Source: Saprospiraceae bacterium (GTDB taxonomy: Bacteria > Bacteroidota > Bacteroidia > Chitinophagales > Saprospiraceae). Taken from it: a DNA stretch of 64,000 nucleotides. Below are positions 25,063-33,786 of the stretch, piece after piece. How positions within the stretch are numbered: the stretch's first letter is position 1; the number at the start of each line of letters is the position of its first letter. The translations under genes and the position numbers were made by a program. Below the pieces are notes generated by a model, which made no database searches, was not told the DNA's origin, and saw nothing but the letters and a program-made list of their open reading frames with translations. The stretch covers positions 5,144,501 through 5,208,500 of the forward strand of contig JAWKLJ010000001.1 in the NCBI GenBank assembly GCA_041392805.1, in the 5' to 3' direction.

Positions 25063-25136
25063 TTGGTGTTTTTCACCGATATCTCTCAGCCCTTCCAAGC
25101 TTGGCTCCCCGGCGAATTGCAGGTGAAAAACACCAG
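25063..25136. repeat. Palindrome with 14-bp arms
   Basis: TGGTGTTTTTCACC and GGTGAAAAACACCA are exact inverted repeats, and the flanking bases pair weakly for a further ~20 bp. It lies 35 bp beyond the 3' end of the heme-copper oxidase-like gene and could terminate it. Confidence 0.6.
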
Positions 25137-25171
25137 CAATGGCCGAGGATGGCTTGTGTTAAAAAACGCGA

Positions 25172-26386
25172 CTATGCCTTATTGGTGCCCCATTGCCCCA
25201 CCCACAAAAAAAAGACGCCCAACGGAAGTAGTGCGCTAAAGCCAAATAAAAGCGCATAATAATAGGGTAAAAAACCCATGGCCGCCCATAACATACTGCC
25301 TTGTAAAAACAACAGCAACTCACTCAGGATAAAACCAACCACAATCAGGTAAATACCTAGGCTAGTCGTTTTTTTCTGCCTAGACAATTGCTTCGCATGC
25401 AAGGCAAAAGCTAGTAAAAAGCAGGTCACCGCTCCCAGTAATACGAGGTGTATAAAACCAATGACATAGTTGCGAATCGTGTAAGCTGCCCTGGCAAAAA
25501 AGGGAATAAGCACCAAGGTTTGTATCATGATCTTAAGCACAAACGCAGAAAAGGCAAGGCGTAGCAAGCGTCGTTCCAGGCGAGAAAAAGAAGCCATGAT
25601 AAAGACCCTTTTAGCCCAGATTAGGCGCAAGAAAAGCAGCAGTGCTAGGAGTTGGAAAATAACACCGACTCCGTTGGCCATAAAGATGGCAAAAACAGGC
25701 TGTGACCAGGCCACCGCAAGCGCATATGTCAGCACACAGGAAACCAATAAAAAACGATAAAACAGGCGCAAGTTTGAAGGAACGAATACCATCTCCTTCG
25801 TTTCCAGCACTTTAAAAAGAAGGGCTAAAATGGCAAACAAAAACCAGCCATTGAATTGAAAGTGCAGATAGAATTGCACAGACATATAATACCATTCCGA
25901 ATGCCTTAATCCACTTGCCATTATCGGTCCCATTGCCCATACCCCAAGGGTAGAAAAGACCAAGCAGAACAGAGCCGTTTTTAGCATGCGGACGGAGAAG
26001 GTATTCTGCCCTCTCATGGCTTGCCATATCCAGCGGACAAATAGGTAAGAACATAGAATATGCAAGGTTGAAAAGGTAATGGCTACCACGCCATACCCCT
26101 GAACGGGAAAGCTAAGCGCCATCCCTATAACGCTAAACTGCGTCACCCAAAAGAGGCGATTGTAATCCTTTGACTGTTGTTGCTCCGAAGAGACGAAGGT
26201 ATCGACGAGTAAGGCATAGAGGGCCAGGTAAACCCATCCCAACATGGCTATATGTGAATGCGCATGCAAGAAGTTTTTGAAATTTAGCCAGGAAACCTCT
26301 TCCACAAAGGCAAAACGCAATAGCGCTCCCATAGTAGCCGCCAGCAAAAAATTAAAGATGGCCACCTGAAACCAACGTTGTTTCAT
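25172..26386 (-). CDS. Polytopic membrane protein, heme-copper oxidase subunit I-like
   Basis: A 404-residue protein with about 11-12 membrane helices. The second helix starts FLHAHSHIAMLGWVYLALY, and a later one carries FYLHFQFNGWFLFA. His placed at helix starts this way recalls the haem-ligating histidines of cbb3/NorB-type heme-copper oxidases and NnrS-like haem proteins. Clear copper and catalytic-centre motifs are not visible, so enzyme activity should not be assumed. It ends a minus-strand group with a cytochrome c (12 bp upstream) and an NsrR-like regulator, divergent from nosZ. Such proteins recur near clade II nos genes in Bacteroidota, to my recollection, so a role in NO or N2O respiration is plausible. 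Confidence 0.6.
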   Translation of the reverse strand: MKQRWFQVAIFNFLLAATMGALLRFAFVEEVSWLNFKNFLHAHSHIAMLGWVYLALYALLVDTFVSSEQQQSKDYNRLFWVTQFSVIGMALSFPVQGYGVVAITFSTLHILCSYLFVRWIWQAMRGQNTFSVRMLKTALFCLVFSTLGVWAMGPIMASGLRHSEWYYMSVQFYLHFQFNGWFLFAILALLFKVLETKEMVFVPSNLRLFYRFLLVSCVLTYALAVAWSQPVFAIFMANGVGVIFQLLALLLFLRLIWAKRVFIMASFSRLERRLLRLAFSAFVLKIMIQTLVLIPFFARAAYTIRNYVIGFIHLVLLGAVTCFLLAFALHAKQLSRQKKTTSLGIYLIVVGFILSELLLFLQGSMLWAAMGFLPYYYALLFGFSALLPLGVFFLWVGQWGTNKA

Positions 26387-26398
26387 ACTTATACCCTT

Positions 26399-26866
26399 TT
26401 ACTTGGAGGCCTTGGCATCATTATCATAAAAAAACTCTACCACGTCACGAGCATCTCCTATAGAAAGGTTTTGGTTGGGCATCCGCGTCAAACATTCTTC
26501 TAGCAAGGCCTGGGCAGTTGCATCCTCTGCGAGCATGACTTCTACATTGGTGATCATATTCATGATCCATTCTGGTTTGCGGCGAGTGGTAACCCCCAAG
26601 AAGCCTGGCCCAACGACACGCTGGCCAGTCAGTTTATGACACGCAGAACATTTCATCTCATAGATGGCCTTTCCTTTTTCAACCATTTCTGGTTTCAAAG
26701 GATCATTAAGGGTGACCGACTTTATTTCACCGACGCCTTTGCCGTCGTCTACCTTTGCAGGTTTGGCCGCATTACTTTGATCGGCAGCGTCATCTGTGGT
26801 TGAGCTATTTCCGCCACAAGAAAATACCAGTGCTGTGAGTAATAAAAAACTTAATAAACGTTTCAT
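26399..26866 (-). CDS. c-type cytochrome lipoprotein
   Basis: A 155-residue exported monohaem cytochrome. A lipoprotein signal peptide (MKRLLSFLLLTALVFSC, Cys17) and a Ser/Thr/Asp-rich linker lead to the haem-binding motif CSACH (73-77), with a downstream Met in LTRMPNQNLS as likely axial ligand. The size fits a class I cytochrome c. It sits in the nos neighbourhood between the oxidase-like gene and the NsrR-like gene, so it probably feeds electrons to NosZ, as cytochromes do in clade II nos clusters. A hairpin (26882-26927) lies between its start and the end of the regulator gene. Partner assignment is inference. Confidence 0.88.
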   Translation of the reverse strand: MKRLLSFLLLTALVFSCGGNSSTTDDAADQSNAAKPAKVDDGKGVGEIKSVTLNDPLKPEMVEKGKAIYEMKCSACHKLTGQRVVGPGFLGVTTRRKPEWIMNMITNVEVMLAEDATAQALLEECLTRMPNQNLSIGDARDVVEFFYDNDAKASK

Positions 26867-26881
26867 GTCCTATTTTTTGGG

Positions 26882-26927
26882 TTCTCTGGCCGATTGCTAT
26901 TGATGAGCGGCAAAAGGTGCCAGAGAA
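26882..26927. repeat. Hairpin between regulator and cytochrome genes
   Basis: TTCTCTGGC and GCCAGAGAA form a perfect 9-bp stem closing 46 bp, with an inner GCCG/CGGC pair. It lies between the Rrf2 stop and the cytochrome start on the same strand, where it could attenuate read-through. The outer arm resembles those at 14903 and 43460. Confidence 0.5.
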
Positions 26928-26941
26928 GATGGTTTATAATC

Positions 26942-27367
26942 TTATATCGAAAGGTCCTTTGCAATAATTTTTTTGGCAAACTTATCGATCGATTGATTGT
27001 CAATAAGCTTTATTAAGCCCTCTCTATAAATCCGAGATTTGGCATGTAATGGACAAGGATTTTCGGAAGAGCAGACTGGCAAGCCCAGAATGCAGGAAGA
27101 AAAAACATCCTTGCCATCTATACATTCTATCACCTCCCGGAGGGTAATTTCATGGTTTTCTTTATTGAGATAAAACCCTCCTCCCATCCCTTTGCTAGAA
27201 GAGATGAGGTCTTGTCGGGATAATTGCTGTAATATTTTAGCCAGAAAGGGTTTGGGGATATCTAGTTCTTCTGCAATTTCCTTGGCGCCCAACTTCTTTT
27301 CCCCATTCGCATTTACTGCTAAATAAAGCACAGCCCGAATGGCGTATTTGCAAGATTTTGAAAACAT
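26942..27367 (-). CDS. Rrf2-family regulator, NsrR-like
   Basis: A 141-residue winged-helix regulator. It starts MFSKSCKYAIRAVLYLA, followed by the recognition helix IPKPFLAKILQQLSRQDLISS and wing GMGGGFYL, as in the Rrf2 family. Three cysteines (Cys92, Cys99, Cys105) are placed as in NsrR/IscR, where they bind an iron-sulphur cluster that reacts with nitric oxide or reports cluster status. Being divergent from nosZ and upstream of two respiratory genes, it is a good candidate for NO-responsive control of this locus. It could instead be IscR-like. The ATG at 27367 is clear. Confidence 0.88.
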   Translation of the reverse strand: MFSKSCKYAIRAVLYLAVNANGEKKLGAKEIAEELDIPKPFLAKILQQLSRQDLISSSKGMGGGFYLNKENHEITLREVIECIDGKDVFSSCILGLPVCSSENPCPLHAKSRIYREGLIKLIDNQSIDKFAKKIIAKDLSI

Positions 27368-27504
27368 ACACTTCTTTTTTAATAGGTCAAATATAGTTGA
27401 TTATTTATAATAAGACAAAAAAATCTTTTAATCCTAATTTATATTGAATCTATTTAATTGATTAACAGTTATATGTGAGGCTATTAATTTTCATCAATAA
27501 GAGA

Positions 27505-27520
27505 AATGATAAAAATCATT
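27505..27520. promoter_or_regulatory. Candidate Crp/Fnr-type site upstream of nosZ
   Basis: AATGAT-AAAA-ATCATT is a perfect dyad close to the FNR consensus TTGAT-N4-ATCAA (one mismatch per half site), centred about 94 bp before the nosZ ATG. Oxygen or NO control of nosZ through Crp/Fnr regulators is common in denitrifiers. No such regulator is in the window. Confidence 0.45.
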
Positions 27521-27606
27521 GAAAGATTAACGAAGTGTTCCGATTTTTGAATAAGATAAAAAAGTCTTTTTATCTTGTTTTAAAACAATTATTAAATGAA
27601 CCAATT

Positions 27607-29592
27607 ATGAAGAACCAGTCACACCTAAGAAGACTACTGCTGGCAGTATTAGTTGTCATCACCTCTGCCATTGTATATAACAGTTGTTCTTCCAATATTA
27701 AACCAAATGCGGCACTAAGCGGTGATGAAGCGCGTGCCGTTTATGTCCAACCAGGTGAATATGATGAATTTTATGCCTTTATTTCCGGTGGATTTAGTGG
27801 GCAGGTAAGTGTATATGGAATCCCTTCTGGGCGTATGCTCAAAGTAATCCCTGTTTTTTCACAGGATGCTGAAAAGGCTTATGGCTATAATGAAGAGACC
27901 AAACCCATGCTCAATACCTCTTATGGTTTTATTCCCTGGGACGACGCCCACCACCCCGAGCTCTCACAAACCAATGGAGAGACCGACGGACGCTGGCTTT
28001 TTATCAATGGGAATAACACCCCTCGTGTTGCCCGGCTGGACTTAACAACCTTTGAAACGGCCGAAATCATTGAAATACCTAATTCAGGGGGCAACCACTC
28101 TTCTCCATTTACGACAGAAAACACAGAGTACATTGTAGCAGGTACCAGGTTTGGGGTTCCTTACCCACAAAAAGATGTGGCCATCAATAGTTATGCTGAA
28201 AATTTTAAGGGCGCTTTGACCTTTATTAGTGTAGCGCCAGAAGATGGTGAAATGGATATTGCCTTCCAGGTTTTATTGCCTGCCTTTGATTATGATCTGG
28301 CTCACTCAGGGAAAGGGAAATCCCATGGCTGGACTTTCTTTACCTCTTATAATACGGAGCAAAAAAACACTTTATTGGAAGTAAATGCTTCGCAAAATGA
28401 CAAGGACTACATCGCTGCGATCAACTGGAAAAAGGCAGAGGAATACATTGCACAGGGTAAATTCAAAGAGATGCCAGCCAATTATGCCCATAATGTGTAC
28501 GATGAGGCAAGCCATATGGCTACTTCAACCATGAAAAAAAGTGTAAAGATTTTGCTTCCTGAGGATTGCCCCGGATTGGTTTATTTTTTGCCTACGCCTA
28601 AATCTCCGCATGGTGTAGATGTCGACCCAACTGGAGAATACATCGTGGGTAATGGTAAACTTTCTGCTGACTTGACGGTGCACTCTTTTGACAAAATGTT
28701 GGCGGCCATAAAAAATGAAGCTTTTGAAACGACCATCGAAGGGATTCCTGTGCTAAAATTTGAAGATATTGTTGCTGGGATTGTGGAAAAACCTGGCTTA
28801 GGGCCTTTGCATACAGAATTTGATGGCAAGGGAAATGCTTATACGACCTTCTTTATTTCATCAGAAGTGGTGAAATGGAAAGTTGGGACCTGGGAGGTCC
28901 TGGACCGGGCGCCCTGTTACTACTCTGTTGGTCACCTGATGATCCCTGGCGGGGATTCGAAAAAGCCAGATGGGAAATACCTGGTAGCGCTGAACAAAAT
29001 TACCAAAGACCGCTACTTGCCAACCGGACCTGAGTTGACGCAGTCTGCTCAATTGTATGACATTTCGGGAGATAAAATGAGGTTGTTACTCGACTTCCCC
29101 ACCATCGGTGAACCGCACTATGCACAAGGGATTGCGGCGTCTAAGGTCATGCCGAAATCCAAGAAGATCTATCCTATAGAAGAAAATAGCCATCCTTATG
29201 CGGCGAAGGGAGAGAAGTTTGCAAGGGTGGAACGCGATGGAAACAATGTTCATGTGTACATGACTATGATCCGAAGTCACTTTGCACCAGACAATATCGA
29301 AGGAATTAAAGTAGGTGATAAAGTTTATTTCCATGTGACTAACCTTGAGCAGGACTGGGATACTCCACACGGGTTTGCCATTATGGGTGCCAGAAATGCT
29401 GAAATACTGGTCATGCCAGGCCAAACCGAAACTTTGCTTTGGGAGCCTCAGCATGAAGGTGTTCTACCATTCTATTGTACGGATTTCTGCTCTGCGCTTC
29501 ACCAGGAGATGCAAGGATATGTTAGGATCTCACCGGCGGGAGCTAACACGCCATTGAAGTGGAGTTTGGGTGAGGAGGAAGTGGTGCAGTAG
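27607..29592 (+). CDS. nosZ: Nitrous oxide reductase, clade II
   Basis: Reduces N2O to N2, the last step of denitrification, in the periplasm or attached to a membrane. About 661 residues. A Sec-type signal with lipobox-like YNSCSSN replaces the Tat signal of clade I enzymes. The seven-bladed propeller that binds CuZ spans most of the protein (for example DDAHHPE near residue 120 and PHGVDVDPTGEY near 340 carry typical His residues). The C-terminal cupredoxin domain has the CuA motif CTDFCSALHQEM (Cys624, Cys628, His632, Met635). I start at the ATG at 27607, which begins the signal peptide; a GTG at 27535 would add 24 unlikely residues. It leads an accessory-gene cluster and is preceded by a Crp/Fnr-like dyad. 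Confidence 0.96.
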   Translation: MKNQSHLRRLLLAVLVVITSAIVYNSCSSNIKPNAALSGDEARAVYVQPGEYDEFYAFISGGFSGQVSVYGIPSGRMLKVIPVFSQDAEKAYGYNEETKPMLNTSYGFIPWDDAHHPELSQTNGETDGRWLFINGNNTPRVARLDLTTFETAEIIEIPNSGGNHSSPFTTENTEYIVAGTRFGVPYPQKDVAINSYAENFKGALTFISVAPEDGEMDIAFQVLLPAFDYDLAHSGKGKSHGWTFFTSYNTEQKNTLLEVNASQNDKDYIAAINWKKAEEYIAQGKFKEMPANYAHNVYDEASHMATSTMKKSVKILLPEDCPGLVYFLPTPKSPHGVDVDPTGEYIVGNGKLSADLTVHSFDKMLAAIKNEAFETTIEGIPVLKFEDIVAGIVEKPGLGPLHTEFDGKGNAYTTFFISSEVVKWKVGTWEVLDRAPCYYSVGHLMIPGGDSKKPDGKYLVALNKITKDRYLPTGPELTQSAQLYDISGDKMRLLLDFPTIGEPHYAQGIAASKVMPKSKKIYPIEENSHPYAAKGEKFARVERDGNNVHVYMTMIRSHFAPDNIEGIKVGDKVYFHVTNLEQDWDTPHGFAIMGARNAEILVMPGQTETLLWEPQHEGVLPFYCTDFCSALHQEMQGYVRISPAGANTPLKWSLGEEEVVQ

Positions 29593-29620
29593 AAAAGCGT
29601 GTGATTTGAAAACTATAACT

Positions 29621-29799
29621 TGACTCATCCCGAATTTTGCCAAAGTAGGCAGAAAAGTTTTTGTACGTGGAGATATTGGAGTTTTAAAGGTAATGGAGGG
29701 CTCAAGTTAACCTTTTCTCCATTAATTCTACTCCTCCAATACCTCTACGTCCCCCAAAAAAGCTTGGGAATCACCTCAGGAAAAAGTCGGGATGAGTCA
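29621..29799. repeat. MITE-like palindrome inside the nos cluster
   Basis: TGACTCATCCCGA (29621-29633) is exactly inverted at 29787-29799, and an inner pair of arms carries TACGTGGAGATATTGGAG and its near-complement ending CTACGT. The inner arms match the core of the tandem repeat at 60653-61195 and the hairpin at 6261-6295. It fills the gap between nosZ and the next nos gene and could weaken or terminate nosZ read-through. Confidence 0.7.
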
Positions 29800-29815
29800 T
29801 GTTTAAAACGATAAA

Positions 29816-30406
29816 ATGAAACAACTACCTCGAATAATAATGATTGCGGCAGCCTTAAGCTTACTTATGCTTTTTGTTTTTCCGATGTGGAAAATTGTCT
29901 TATATGCCCCGCAATACCCTGATGGTGTAGAAATGGATATTTGGATTAATAAAATAGGTGGCCCAAGTCCTGCCACTTTGCAAAATATTAATATTCTGAA
30001 TCATTATGTCGGCATGAAATTCATCGAGCCAGATGCCATTCCTGAGCTAAAATATTTTCAATATGTCATCATGGGGATGATCGCCTTGGGCTTAATCATT
30101 GGGTTGGTCAATCAGAAAAACTTGTTTGCAGCTTGGACCTTTCTATTGGTCGTACTGTGTATTTTGGGGATGTACGATTTTTATCTATGGGAATATGATT
30201 ATGGACATAATTTGAGCGAAACAGCTCCTATCAAAATTCCAGGTGCTTCTTTTCAGCCCCCCCTTTTTGGCAAGAAAGATATCTTGAACTTTGTGGCTTT
30301 ATCCCTTCCCCATATCGCCGGTTATTTTGTTGGCCTATCTATTTTACTAGGTTTTTCGGCTTGGTGGTTAAAACGAAAAAACAATAGAAATGAGACAATG
30401 GCTTAA
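29816..30406 (+). CDS. Membrane protein of clade II nos clusters
   Basis: A 196-residue protein with an N-terminal helix (RIIMIAAALSLLMLFVFPMW), a periplasmic loop containing NINILNHYVGMKFIEPDAIPE, and about four further helices. To my recollection, small membrane proteins with this conserved NILNHYVGM loop occur between nosZ and nosL in Bacteroidota and related clade II clusters. The His, Met and Glu of the loop would suit copper handling, but no activity has been assigned that I know of. Its 3' end overlaps the nosL start by 17 bp, so the two are translationally linked. The start is the ATG at 29816, 16 bp after the palindrome. Confidence 0.75.
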   Translation: MKQLPRIIMIAAALSLLMLFVFPMWKIVLYAPQYPDGVEMDIWINKIGGPSPATLQNINILNHYVGMKFIEPDAIPELKYFQYVIMGMIALGLIIGLVNQKNLFAAWTFLLVVLCILGMYDFYLWEYDYGHNLSETAPIKIPGASFQPPLFGKKDILNFVALSLPHIAGYFVGLSILLGFSAWWLKRKNNRNETMA

Positions 30407-30827
30407 CCTACTACTGCTGCTGCTGCTCCTTGCGGTAGCGTGCTCCCCTAAGCCTCAGCCCATAGATTACGGATCAGACAGCTGCGATTTTTGTCGTATG
30501 ACGATCGTCGACCAACAGCATGCGGCGGAGCTTGTCACGGCAAAAGGTCGCGTTTACAAATTTGATGCGATTGAATGTATGATTGATTATGTACAAGAGC
30601 AAGAAGCAGTCGACTTCGCCTTTTACCTCGTCAACGATTACCTAAACCCTGGCCAATTGCTAGATGCAAACGGATGTACATTTTTAATTAGCCCGAATAT
30701 TCCCAGCCCAATGGGTGCTTTTTTGTCTGCTTTTGAGCGGGCCGAAGAGGCTGCTCAGGTTCACCAGGAAAAAGAGGGCCAATTGTACAGCTGGGAAGAA
30801 CTGAAAACACACTTAGTCAAGAATTAA
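30390..30827 (+). CDS. nosL: NosL copper chaperone lipoprotein
   Basis: A 145-residue outer-face lipoprotein that delivers Cu(I) for the CuZ centre of NosZ. The signal peptide is a leucine run ending AVAC (Cys18 as lipid-modified residue). The NosL motif CDFCRMTI (Cys32, Cys35, Met37) is the copper-binding part, and FDAIECMIDYV follows as in the family. Length is slightly short but complete. It starts inside the preceding gene and is followed 13 bp later by nosD, consistent with one operon. Confidence 0.95.
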   Translation: MRQWLNLLLLLLLLAVACSPKPQPIDYGSDSCDFCRMTIVDQQHAAELVTAKGRVYKFDAIECMIDYVQEQEAVDFAFYLVNDYLNPGQLLDANGCTFLISPNIPSPMGAFLSAFERAEEAAQVHQEKEGQLYSWEELKTHLVKN

Positions 30828-30840
30828 ACCCTTAGGAAAT

Positions 30841-32073
30841 ATGAGAGGCCTTGTATATTTAATGCTTATCCTATCCATTTGCACCACCTTAAATGCCAGC
30901 ACGATTGAAGTTTGCACAGGCTGTAAGGTCAGTAGCTTGAAGGACGCCCTTTTACAGGCTTCCGATGGGGATGAGATCCTGCTTCAAGCTGGTTATTACC
31001 GGGAATCCAATATCATTGTAGATAAGAGGGTCATGATTAGGGGAAAAGGAATGCCTGTCCTGGATGCTAATTTCGTGGGTGAAATCCTCACCGTTACGGC
31101 CGACAGTGTCACGATTGAAGGCATTGAATTTAGAAATGCGGGGAAAAGTCATATCAAGGATTTAGCTGCTATTCGCATCCAGCGTCAAAATCATTTTATT
31201 ATCCGCAACAATCGAATCATCAATGCTTTTTTTGGTATTTACATTGAAAGGGGTAAATATGGCCTGATAGAAGGTAATGTCCTGATTGGTGAGGCCAAAA
31301 ACGAAATGACATCGGGCAATGCGATCCATTGTTGGTACGCTGATTATTTAACAATTCGCCATAACAGCTGTAAAAAATATAGGGATGGTATTTATTTAGA
31401 ATTTGTAAACAATAGTGAAATATCCGATAATTGGAGTGAAAACAATATCCGTTATGGCTTGCATTTTATGTTTTCCAATGATGATAGCTATACCTGTAAT
31501 ACGTTTCGTGCCAATGGAGCAGGGGTCGCCGTGATGTTCTCAAAACGTATTCAGATGATAGAAAATGTATTTGAGTACAATTGGGGAAGGGCTGCCTATG
31601 GCTTGTTGTTGAAAGAAATTTATGATGCAAACATCCAATACAACTTGTTTCAACAAAATACCATCGGTATCCTCCTGGAAGGGTCAACCCGCCTGCAATA
31701 CAAGCATAACACTTTTAGTCGAAATGGCTGGGCGATCCAAATGAGCGGCGGTTGTCTGGACAACACCTTTTCCCAGAATAACTTTTTGACCAATGCCTTG
31801 GATTTGGTGGTCAAAAGCCGAGTGAACAATAACACTTTTGACGGCAATTTCTGGAGTGATTATTCCGGCTATGATCTCGACAAAGATGGAGCAGGAGACG
31901 TGCCTCATCGCCCGGTGAAGTTATATGCTTATGTGCTGACCAAATCCCCTGAATCAATTGTATTGTTGCGAAGTTTTTTTATTGATCTTTTGAATTTTTC
32001 AGAAAAAGTAAGTCCGGTGTTTACACCCGAAAACGTTCTGGATAACCAACCCTTAATGAAGGCTATATCATGA
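30841..32073 (+). CDS. nosD: NosD, periplasmic beta-helix maturation protein
   Basis: A 410-residue exported protein needed to assemble the copper-sulphide CuZ centre together with the NosFY transporter. A signal peptide (MRGLVYLMLILSICTTLNAS) precedes a right-handed parallel beta-helix built from ~23-residue turns (N..I..N..I.....GIY...), spanning about residues 45-340, as in carbohydrate-binding/CASH proteins. The segment YSGYDLDKDGAGDVPHRP near residue 340 is characteristic of NosD. The stop codon overlaps the nosF start by four bases (ATGA), implying translational coupling. Confidence 0.95.
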   Translation: MRGLVYLMLILSICTTLNASTIEVCTGCKVSSLKDALLQASDGDEILLQAGYYRESNIIVDKRVMIRGKGMPVLDANFVGEILTVTADSVTIEGIEFRNAGKSHIKDLAAIRIQRQNHFIIRNNRIINAFFGIYIERGKYGLIEGNVLIGEAKNEMTSGNAIHCWYADYLTIRHNSCKKYRDGIYLEFVNNSEISDNWSENNIRYGLHFMFSNDDSYTCNTFRANGAGVAVMFSKRIQMIENVFEYNWGRAAYGLLLKEIYDANIQYNLFQQNTIGILLEGSTRLQYKHNTFSRNGWAIQMSGGCLDNTFSQNNFLTNALDLVVKSRVNNNTFDGNFWSDYSGYDLDKDGAGDVPHRPVKLYAYVLTKSPESIVLLRSFFIDLLNFSEKVSPVFTPENVLDNQPLMKAIS

Positions 32074-32834
32074 TTACTATCAACGATTTATATAAGTCCT
32101 ACGGAAAAAACCAGGTGCTAAAGGGCCTCAATCTGAGCTTTCGGGAAGCAGGTAAAATTACGGCCATCCTCGGCCCCAATGGCTCGGGCAAGACCACACT
32201 CATCAAATGCCTTTTAGGTATGGTTATTCCCGACCAGGGAGCCATAATGATTCAGGACAAATCCATACGAGGAGAATGGGCTTACCGGGAAAACATCGAT
32301 TATTTACCCCAAATAGCTCGATTTCCAGAAAACCTCAGCGTCCGGGAATTAATCGCCTTCATCAAGGATATCCGAGGTGGACATGCCAATGAAGGGGTCT
32401 TGATTGATCTGTTTGGATTAAAAGACCAACTCGACGAACGCCTGGCTAACCTCTCTGGAGGGACCAAACAAAAAGTCAATCTTACCCTGACTTTTATGAA
32501 TGATAGTCCACTCGTTATTTTGGATGAACCCACTTCTGGCTTGGATCCTGTGGCCATGCAGCACCTGCGCGAGCTGATCCACCAGGAAAAACAAAAGGGT
32601 AAGATGATTTTGATCACGACTCACATCATGAGTTTTGTGGAGGAAATGGCCGATGAGATCGTTTTTTTGTTGGAAGGCAAAATCTATTTCCGCGGTACCC
32701 TAAACGCCTTGAAGGCTCAGTATAACGAAACCAACGTCGAGCGGGCGATTGCTCAAATTCTTAGCGGGAAAGCATATTCCAGCACAAATGGACAACAGCA
32801 AAAAGAGCAAGTCGCCGAATTGAAAATAAAATAA
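32070..32834 (+). CDS. nosF: NosF, ABC transporter ATPase
   Basis: A 254-residue cytosolic ATPase that drives the NosFY transporter, which works with NosD to supply sulphur (or a copper-sulphur species) for CuZ. The Walker A motif GPNGSGKTT (35-43), the signature NLSGGTKQKV and the Walker B VILDEPTSGLD are intact, and the length is normal. It overlaps nosD by ATGA and is followed 18 bp later by nosY. The unusual point is a polar, glutamine-rich C-terminal tail. Confidence 0.95.
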   Translation: MITINDLYKSYGKNQVLKGLNLSFREAGKITAILGPNGSGKTTLIKCLLGMVIPDQGAIMIQDKSIRGEWAYRENIDYLPQIARFPENLSVRELIAFIKDIRGGHANEGVLIDLFGLKDQLDERLANLSGGTKQKVNLTLTFMNDSPLVILDEPTSGLDPVAMQHLRELIHQEKQKGKMILITTHIMSFVEEMADEIVFLLEGKIYFRGTLNALKAQYNETNVERAIAQILSGKAYSSTNGQQQKEQVAELKIK

Positions 32835-32852
32835 CCAGATAACCCAATCCTG

Positions 32853-33635
32853 ATGCTTAAAATATTAAAATACACCTTGTTTGACTTACTCCGGAGCCGG
32901 TGGAGTTACATTTATTTCGGTTTCTATCTCCTTTTTGCAAGTGCTTTGTTTTTGCTCAGCGGCGATGTCTCCAAAGTGGTCATTAGCCTGATGAACGTCA
33001 TTTTAATCCTTTGTCCGCTGATCGCCACGATGTTTGGTGTGATGTATTATTATAATTCTCGGGAATTTATAGAATTATTACTCGCCCAACCTATTCATAG
33101 AACGGCTATTTTTTTGGGGCAATATGTTGGCCTTGCCTTATCGCTTTCCCTAAGTTTATTGCTTGGTATCGGCCTACCCTTTTTGTTTTATGGACTTTTT
33201 GCTTCCGCCGAAATCTGGAATTTTTTCATCCTGATTGGCAATGGAATACTACTCTCCTTTATTTTCTCTGGCCTTGCTTTTTTAATCGCTTTGCTAAACG
33301 ACAATAAGATCAAAGGTTTTGGTTTGGCGATGGTAACCTGGTTGTTTTTTGCCGTGATCTATGACGGCTTGTTTTTACTTTTACTCCTGTTCTTTCGCGA
33401 CTATCCCCTTGAACGTTTCTCGCTTGGGTTATCGATTCTAAACCCCATCGATTTATCGAGGATGCTGGTCTTGTTAAAGCTGGATATTTCTGCCCTAATG
33501 GGGTATACGGGAGCCGTTTTTCAATTGTTTTTCGGTACTGCCTGGGGGATGGGGATAGCATTTTTAGCCCTACTTTTCTGGATCGTTTTGCCTACGCTAG
33601 GAATTCGCAGGGTGGCTACGCGTAAAGATTTTTAG
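32853..33635 (+). CDS. nosY: NosY, ABC transporter permease
   Basis: A 260-residue inner-membrane permease with six hydrophobic helices, paired with NosF. The start MLKILKYTLFDLLRSRWSYIYF is typical of NosY, as is the EFIELLLAQPIHR coupling-helix region near residue 72 and the central LNDNKIKGFGLAM loop. It is the last gene of the nos operon; a long palindrome begins right at its stop codon and probably ends the transcript. Confidence 0.94.
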   Translation: MLKILKYTLFDLLRSRWSYIYFGFYLLFASALFLLSGDVSKVVISLMNVILILCPLIATMFGVMYYYNSREFIELLLAQPIHRTAIFLGQYVGLALSLSLSLLLGIGLPFLFYGLFASAEIWNFFILIGNGILLSFIFSGLAFLIALLNDNKIKGFGLAMVTWLFFAVIYDGLFLLLLLFFRDYPLERFSLGLSILNPIDLSRMLVLLKLDISALMGYTGAVFQLFFGTAWGMGIAFLALLFWIVLPTLGIRRVATRKDF

Positions 33636-33782
33636 GGCACCCGTCTAGGCTTGGACAAAATCGGAAGGGCGAAATGGGAAGTCGGAAACGCTACACCTTG
33701 GAACGTTTAGAAACATTCCCCTTTCCGAATTCCGCCTTCCTTTTTCATCACGCTGCCTCGTCCAGCCTTAGAAGGTGTGCCG
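33636..33782. repeat. Palindrome between convergent genes, GGAAGTCGGAA family
   Basis: The outer arms (GGGCAC...CTAGGCTTGGAC and GTCCAGCCTTAG...GTGTGCC) and inner arms (TCGGAAGGGCGAAA and its partner TTCCGCCTTCC) give a near-complete fold. It fills the gap between nosY and the convergent gene at 33787. The inner GGGAAGTCGGAA also occurs at 34516-34593, and in reverse at 58539-58680. Confidence 0.65.
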
Positions 33783-33786
33783 ATTT

